In this document: one piece after another, positions 6,620 to 9,611 of the stretch
Layout: each line of letters begins with the position of its first letter
Numbering within the stretch: the stretch's first letter is position 1
DNA from: Bryobacterales bacterium
GTDB lineage: Bacteria; Acidobacteriota; Terriglobia; Bryobacterales; Bryobacteraceae
Length of the DNA stretch: 9,611 nt
Direction of reading: 5' to 3'
Assembly (NCBI GenBank): GCA_003164075.1
Contig: PLRZ01000405.1
Location: forward strand, 126-9,736
The notes under the pieces: model-generated
What the model was told of the DNA's origin: nothing
Database searches by the model: none
What the model saw: the letters and a program-made list of their open reading frames with translations, nothing else
Position numbers and translations under genes: made by a program

Positions 6620-8770
6620 ATGCGATCGATTCCTGTAGCCTTGCTCCTTTCCATACTGGCGGCAAATACCCTGCTGCCTCAGCAGAAACCGCAACAGGCG
6701 AATCCCCAGCAGGCCCTCCAGCCTTCCAGCGGGCCGGCCAGGTTCGGAATCAGCGTCAACACCGTAATGGAGGCTGTCTTCGTCAAGGATAAGAACGGCA
6801 AACCGATCGATGGCCTCACCGCCAAGGACTTCGTCATTACCGAAGACAATGTGCCCCAGACCATCACCTTCTGCGACTACCAGAAGATGGAGGATAACCC
6901 GCTGCCATCGATCGACGTGTCCACCGCCGCACCTATTCCGGCCGCCGCGGAAAAGGAAAAGGAGAAGGTCGATCCGCTCACGCGCCTCCAGATCATGCCC
7001 GAGGCGCCCGGCGATCTGAAATATCGCGATCGCCGTCTTCTGGCTCTGTATTTCGACATGACCGCCATGCCCATACCGGACCAGATGCGCGCTCTCGATT
7101 CGGCCCAGAAATTTATCGCCAAGCAGATGAAATCGGCCGACCTGATGGCCATCATCAAGTACGATGGCGAGGCCGTGCGCGTGCTGGTGGACTTCACCGA
7201 TCATCGCGACGACCTGCTCACGGCGATTAATAAGATGGCCATCGGGGAAGGTTCCGGCCTGGACGAAACCGACACCGACAACGACGCCTCCGATACCGGA
7301 TCGGCCTTCGGCGAGGACGACAGCGAATTCAATCTCTTTAACACCAACCGCCAGTTAGCGGCCTTGCAGACGGCGGTGAAACTGTTAAGCACCCTGAATG
7401 AAAAGAAGGTGCTGATTTACTTCGCCAGCGGGCTGCAACTCAACGGCATCGATAACCAGGCGCAGTTCCAGGCCACCACCAACGCCGCCATTCGGGCCAA
7501 CACCACGTTCTTCACCATCGACGCGCGCGGGCTGGTGGCCCTGCCTCCCATGGGCGACGCCACCAGGGGCTCGCAGGGCAGCGGCAACATGTACAGCGGC
7601 GCGGGCGCGCTGGCTACCACCACCCGTTTTCAGGCCACGCAGGACACTCTGTATGCCCTGGCCACCGATACCGGCGGAAAAGCGCTGCTGGATAACAACG
7701 ATCTTTCGATGGGCCTGGAGCAGGCCGAGGCGTCCATTTCCAACTATTACCTGGTCGGCTATAACACTACTAATTCCAAGCTGGATGGTAGGATGCGGCG
7801 GATCAAGATTTCGTTGAAAGAAGACGCCACCGCCAAACTGGACTATCGCCAGGCCTACTATGCCGGCAAGACGTGGGAGAAATTCACTTCCTCGGACAAG
7901 GACCGGCAGTTGCAGGATGCGCTTATGATGGGCGACCCCATGACTGAGATCGCCAACCTTACTCTGCAGGTGAATTACTTCCAGTTGAATTCGGCCGAAT
8001 ACTTCACCGGAATCGCCATGAAGATCCCCGGAAGCGAGCTGGCATTGGCCCGCAAGGGCGGAGCGGAACGCACCACCATCGACCTGGTGGGCGAAGTAAA
8101 AGACGAATACGGTTCCACGGTCGGGAATATCAGGGACCACGTCGATCAGAAGCTCTCCGGCGAAACCGCCGCGCAACTCGCCAAACAGCCCCTCGAATGG
8201 GACACCAACCTGGTGCTGTTACCGGGATCTTATATCATCAAGGTGCTGGCGCGCGACGACGAAACGGGAAGGACTGGAACCTATATTAAAAAGTTCGTCA
8301 TACCGAATCTGAATAAGGAACTGACTAGGGTGCCCATCAGTTCGGTGGTTCTGGGAAGCCAGCGCATCGATATGAAGAAGGATGCGCTGTACACTTCCAA
8401 GAATCAGGACAAAGGGCCCACCGTCAACCCCATGATTCAGGACGGCATCAAGCTGATGCCCAGCATCAACAACGTATTCAGCAAGAGCCGCGATATGTAC
8501 ATCTTCCTGCAGGCCTATGAGAAGGGCGCGGATACCCAGAAGCCGCTGGTGGCCTTCGTCACGTTCTATCGCGGCCAGGCCAAGGCGTTTCAGACTCCGC
8601 CGCTGGCCGTAACGGAAGGCATGGACCCGAAATCCAAGGCGGTGTCCATGCGGTTCAGCCTGGCTCTGAGTAAGTTGCCCCCGGGGAAGTACGATTGCCA
8701 GGTTACCGTGGTCGATCCCACCAGCCAGAAGGCCAACTTCTGGAAGGACCAGGTGATGTTAGTGAATTAG
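6620..8770 (+). CDS. VWFA-related acidobacterial protein (TIGR03436 type), secreted
   Basis: The 716-residue product starts 3 bases after the receptor stop, with GGAG at 6606-6609 inside the receptor's last codons, so the two are cotranscribed and probably translationally coupled. A signal peptide (1-20) is followed by a short Gln/Pro-rich stretch. Residues 43-88 form the usual leading segment of this family (EAVFVKDKNGKPIDGLTAKD, then FVITEDNVPQTI). The von Willebrand A-like domain spans about 138-380: LLALYFDMTAM (140-150) replaces the DxSxS metal site, LMAIIKYDGEAVRVLVDF is a core strand region, KKVLIYFASG (262-271) the fourth strand, and SNYYLVGYN closes the domain. An acidic loop lies at 214-236. 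The remaining half (about 385-716) is a beta-rich tail ending in LPPGKYDCQVTVVD and a final strand. These proteins are thought to mediate protein-protein contacts in the envelope; the gene context suggests a partner of the receptor. No transmembrane anchor is visible. Confidence 0.88.
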   Translation: MRSIPVALLLSILAANTLLPQQKPQQANPQQALQPSSGPARFGISVNTVMEAVFVKDKNGKPIDGLTAKDFVITEDNVPQTITFCDYQKMEDNPLPSIDVSTAAPIPAAAEKEKEKVDPLTRLQIMPEAPGDLKYRDRRLLALYFDMTAMPIPDQMRALDSAQKFIAKQMKSADLMAIIKYDGEAVRVLVDFTDHRDDLLTAINKMAIGEGSGLDETDTDNDASDTGSAFGEDDSEFNLFNTNRQLAALQTAVKLLSTLNEKKVLIYFASGLQLNGIDNQAQFQATTNAAIRANTTFFTIDARGLVALPPMGDATRGSQGSGNMYSGAGALATTTRFQATQDTLYALATDTGGKALLDNNDLSMGLEQAEASISNYYLVGYNTTNSKLDGRMRRIKISLKEDATAKLDYRQAYYAGKTWEKFTSSDKDRQLQDALMMGDPMTEIANLTLQVNYFQLNSAEYFTGIAMKIPGSELALARKGGAERTTIDLVGEVKDEYGSTVGNIRDHVDQKLSGETAAQLAKQPLEWDTNLVLLPGSYIIKVLARDDETGRTGTYIKKFVIPNLNKELTRVPISSVVLGSQRIDMKKDALYTSKNQDKGPTVNPMIQDGIKLMPSINNVFSKSRDMYIFLQAYEKGADTQKPLVAFVTFYRGQAKAFQTPPLAVTEGMDPKSKAVSMRFSLALSKLPPGKYDCQVTVVDPTSQKANFWKDQVMLVN

Positions 8771-8774
8771 GGGT

Positions 8775-8864
8775 GTGGCGCAGGCGCTCCTGCCTGCCGG
8801 GTCGGGACTCCTCTCGACCCTCCTGGGTAGGAGCGTCACTGCAAGACAGGAGTGTCTGCGCCAC
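8775..8864. repeat. Imperfect palindromic intergenic element, REP/MITE-like
   Basis: The outer arms GTGGCGCAG (8775-8783) and CTGCGCCAC (8856-8864) are perfect inverted repeats, and the similarity continues inward with a few mismatches (CTCCTG at 8787-8792 against CAGGAG at 8847-8852). Within lie three small hairpins. CAGGC/GCCTG is at 8781-8796. GGGTCGGGA/TCTCGACCC is at 8799-8820 (nine pairs including one G-U, loop CTCC). AGACA/TGTCT is at 8844-8857 with loop GGAG. This cloverleaf-like layout resembles dispersed palindromic repeats of large soil bacterial genomes. It lacks a following T run, so it is not a classic terminator, though it could protect or attenuate the transcript. No transposase is present. 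Confidence 0.6.
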
Positions 8865-8887
8865 GGAAGCAAGTAGCACTCAGTCTC

Positions 8888-8895
8888 AAGGAGGT
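8888..8895 (+). promoter_or_regulatory. Very strong ribosome binding site
   Basis: AAGGAGGT is a full-length complement to the 16S rRNA 3' end and lies nine bases before the ATG at 8905. It is the strongest ribosome binding site in the window and fixes the start of the incomplete gene at the right edge. Confidence 0.75.
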
Positions 8896-8904
8896 CACAA
8901 TAAG

Positions 8905-9611
8905 ATGCGTCTGTTCACCTATGTCGGTCTTTTCGTCATTTTTTCCGGTGCGACGTTCGCCCAGTCCACCGGAACCACACTCACCATGGGACCCCGGCCT
9001 TCCTTTGTGGCCGCCGACGTCCATGTTAGCGCCCACAGCAACATTCCCGTTGTGAAAGGCCCCTTCTATAGCAGCGGACGGTATGAGTTGCGATTCGCCA
9101 CCATGGTGGATCTGATCCACATTGCTTACGGCATCGACCAGGAAAGAGTGTTCGGCGGACCCAATTGGCTGGAATTCGACCGCTTCGACGTCATTGCCAA
9201 TACCCCCGCCGGTTCCACTGCCGAGACCCGAAAACTCATGCTGCAGTCCCTGCTGGCGGACCGCTTCAAGCTGGTGGTCCACGACGATAGCAAGCCCATG
9301 ACGGCGTATCGATTGACGGCGGGGAAGAGCCTCAAACTGCAGGAATCCGACGGAACGGGCGATACGGGATGCAATTTCAAGGTGGAGAGGGCGCCCCAGC
9401 AGCCCCAGCCTGGCGGCGCCGCGGGCGGCCCTCCTCAACCCATCCAGATCCCGGTTCTTTCGTACACATGCAAGAACACCAGCATGGCGACCTTTGCGGG
9501 CGCAATGGCTGCGATTCCCGGGGCGGCCCAATACTTCGATAACAAAACGGTGGTGGACTTTACCGGGTTGAAGGGCTCCTATGACTTCAAGATCACTTAT
9601 ACCCCGAAGGT
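8905..9611 (+). CDS. TIGR03435/DUF3738 family secreted protein, divergent long form (partial, 3' end missing)
   Basis: The frame is open from ATG 8905 to the right edge, giving 235 residues and no stop. The signal peptide is residues 1-19 (LFTYVGLFVIFSGATFA, cut before Q20). Family landmarks: SFVAADVHVSAH 33-44, GRYELRFATMVDLIHIAYGI 58-77, VFGGPNWLEFDRFDVIA 82-98, QSLLADRFKLVVHDDSKPM 114-132, YRLTAGKSLKLQE 135-147, and VVDFTGLKGSYDFKITYTP 216-234. It differs from the three upstream copies: two cysteines (156 and 189) that could form a disulfide bridge flank a Gln/Pro/Gly-rich loop, and GGPNWLE replaces the VEGP or VTGP type motif. The LGLKLE and closing VID-type segments expected in this family must lie beyond the window, so the full protein is longer. 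Separated from the VWFA gene by 134 bases containing the palindromic element, it may have its own transcript. Function is unknown. Confidence 0.88.
   Translation, partial: MRLFTYVGLFVIFSGATFAQSTGTTLTMGPRPSFVAADVHVSAHSNIPVVKGPFYSSGRYELRFATMVDLIHIAYGIDQERVFGGPNWLEFDRFDVIANTPAGSTAETRKLMLQSLLADRFKLVVHDDSKPMTAYRLTAGKSLKLQESDGTGDTGCNFKVERAPQQPQPGGAAGGPPQPIQIPVLSYTCKNTSMATFAGAMAAIPGAAQYFDNKTVVDFTGLKGSYDFKITYTPK

Noticed and set aside
5878..6792. 304-residue plus-strand frame overlapping the end of the receptor and the start of the VWFA gene
   Set aside because: Arg/His/Pro-rich translation in an alternative frame, with no family resemblance; it would overlap both real genes.
6092..7204. 370-residue minus-strand open frame spanning the receptor/VWFA junction
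   Set aside because: It is the longest antisense frame, but it crosses the boundary of two well supported genes and shows no domain, signal or ribosome binding site. Best explained by absence of antisense stops in GC-rich DNA.
7385..8176. 263-residue minus-strand frame opposite the VWFA gene
   Set aside because: Composition and position are those of a shadow frame; no independent evidence for coding.
8836..9531. 231-residue minus-strand frame opposite the last TIGR03435 gene
   Set aside because: The plus-strand frame has a perfect ribosome binding site, signal peptide and family motifs; the minus-strand translation has none.
1..9611. CRISPR array, tRNA, rRNA, insertion sequence or phage genes
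   Set aside because: I saw no regularly spaced direct repeats, no RNA gene landmarks and no transposase or phage protein on either strand.

Overview
The window looks like a stretch of Acidobacteriota chromosome, most likely from the Solibacter/Bryobacterales side of the phylum. The evidence is protein content, not a database match. It holds four copies of the soil-associated TIGR03435/DUF3738 family, one large Oar-type TonB-dependent outer-membrane receptor and one VWFA-related protein of the acidobacterial TIGR03436 type. These families are typically amplified in GC-rich soil acidobacteria. All supported genes lie on the + strand.

Layout. Bases 1-155 are the 3' end of an unrecognised gene. 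Bases 313-1068 encode a short TIGR03435 protein with a signal peptide; its ribosome binding site lies in a predicted hairpin. A 377-base gap (1069-1445) contains several copies of a TTCGGGAA-type motif and a possible weak terminator. Bases 1446-2351 and 2360-3289 encode two closely related TIGR03435 proteins, 8 bases apart and probably translationally coupled. They are tandem duplicates carrying Gly/Pro-rich insertions at matching places. After a 210-base gap come the receptor (3500-6616) and, 3 bases later, the VWFA-related protein (6620-8770), almost certainly cotranscribed. A 90-base imperfect palindromic element (8775-8864) separates these from a fourth, more divergent TIGR03435 gene (8905 to the right edge, incomplete).

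How the genes may work together. All six main products have an N-terminal export signal, so the locus is devoted to the cell envelope. The receptor should import or bind an unknown ligand in the outer membrane. The VWFA-related protein probably works beside it as a periplasmic or surface-exposed interaction protein. The TIGR03435 proteins have no established function; one of them carries a possible lipobox. No catalytic residues, substrate-degrading enzyme, TonB/ExbBD, regulator, phage gene, transposase, CRISPR array, tRNA or rRNA was found. The most unusual elements are the tandem TIGR03435 set, the receptor with an apparently reduced plug, the VWFA domain with a degenerate metal site, and the palindromic intergenic element.
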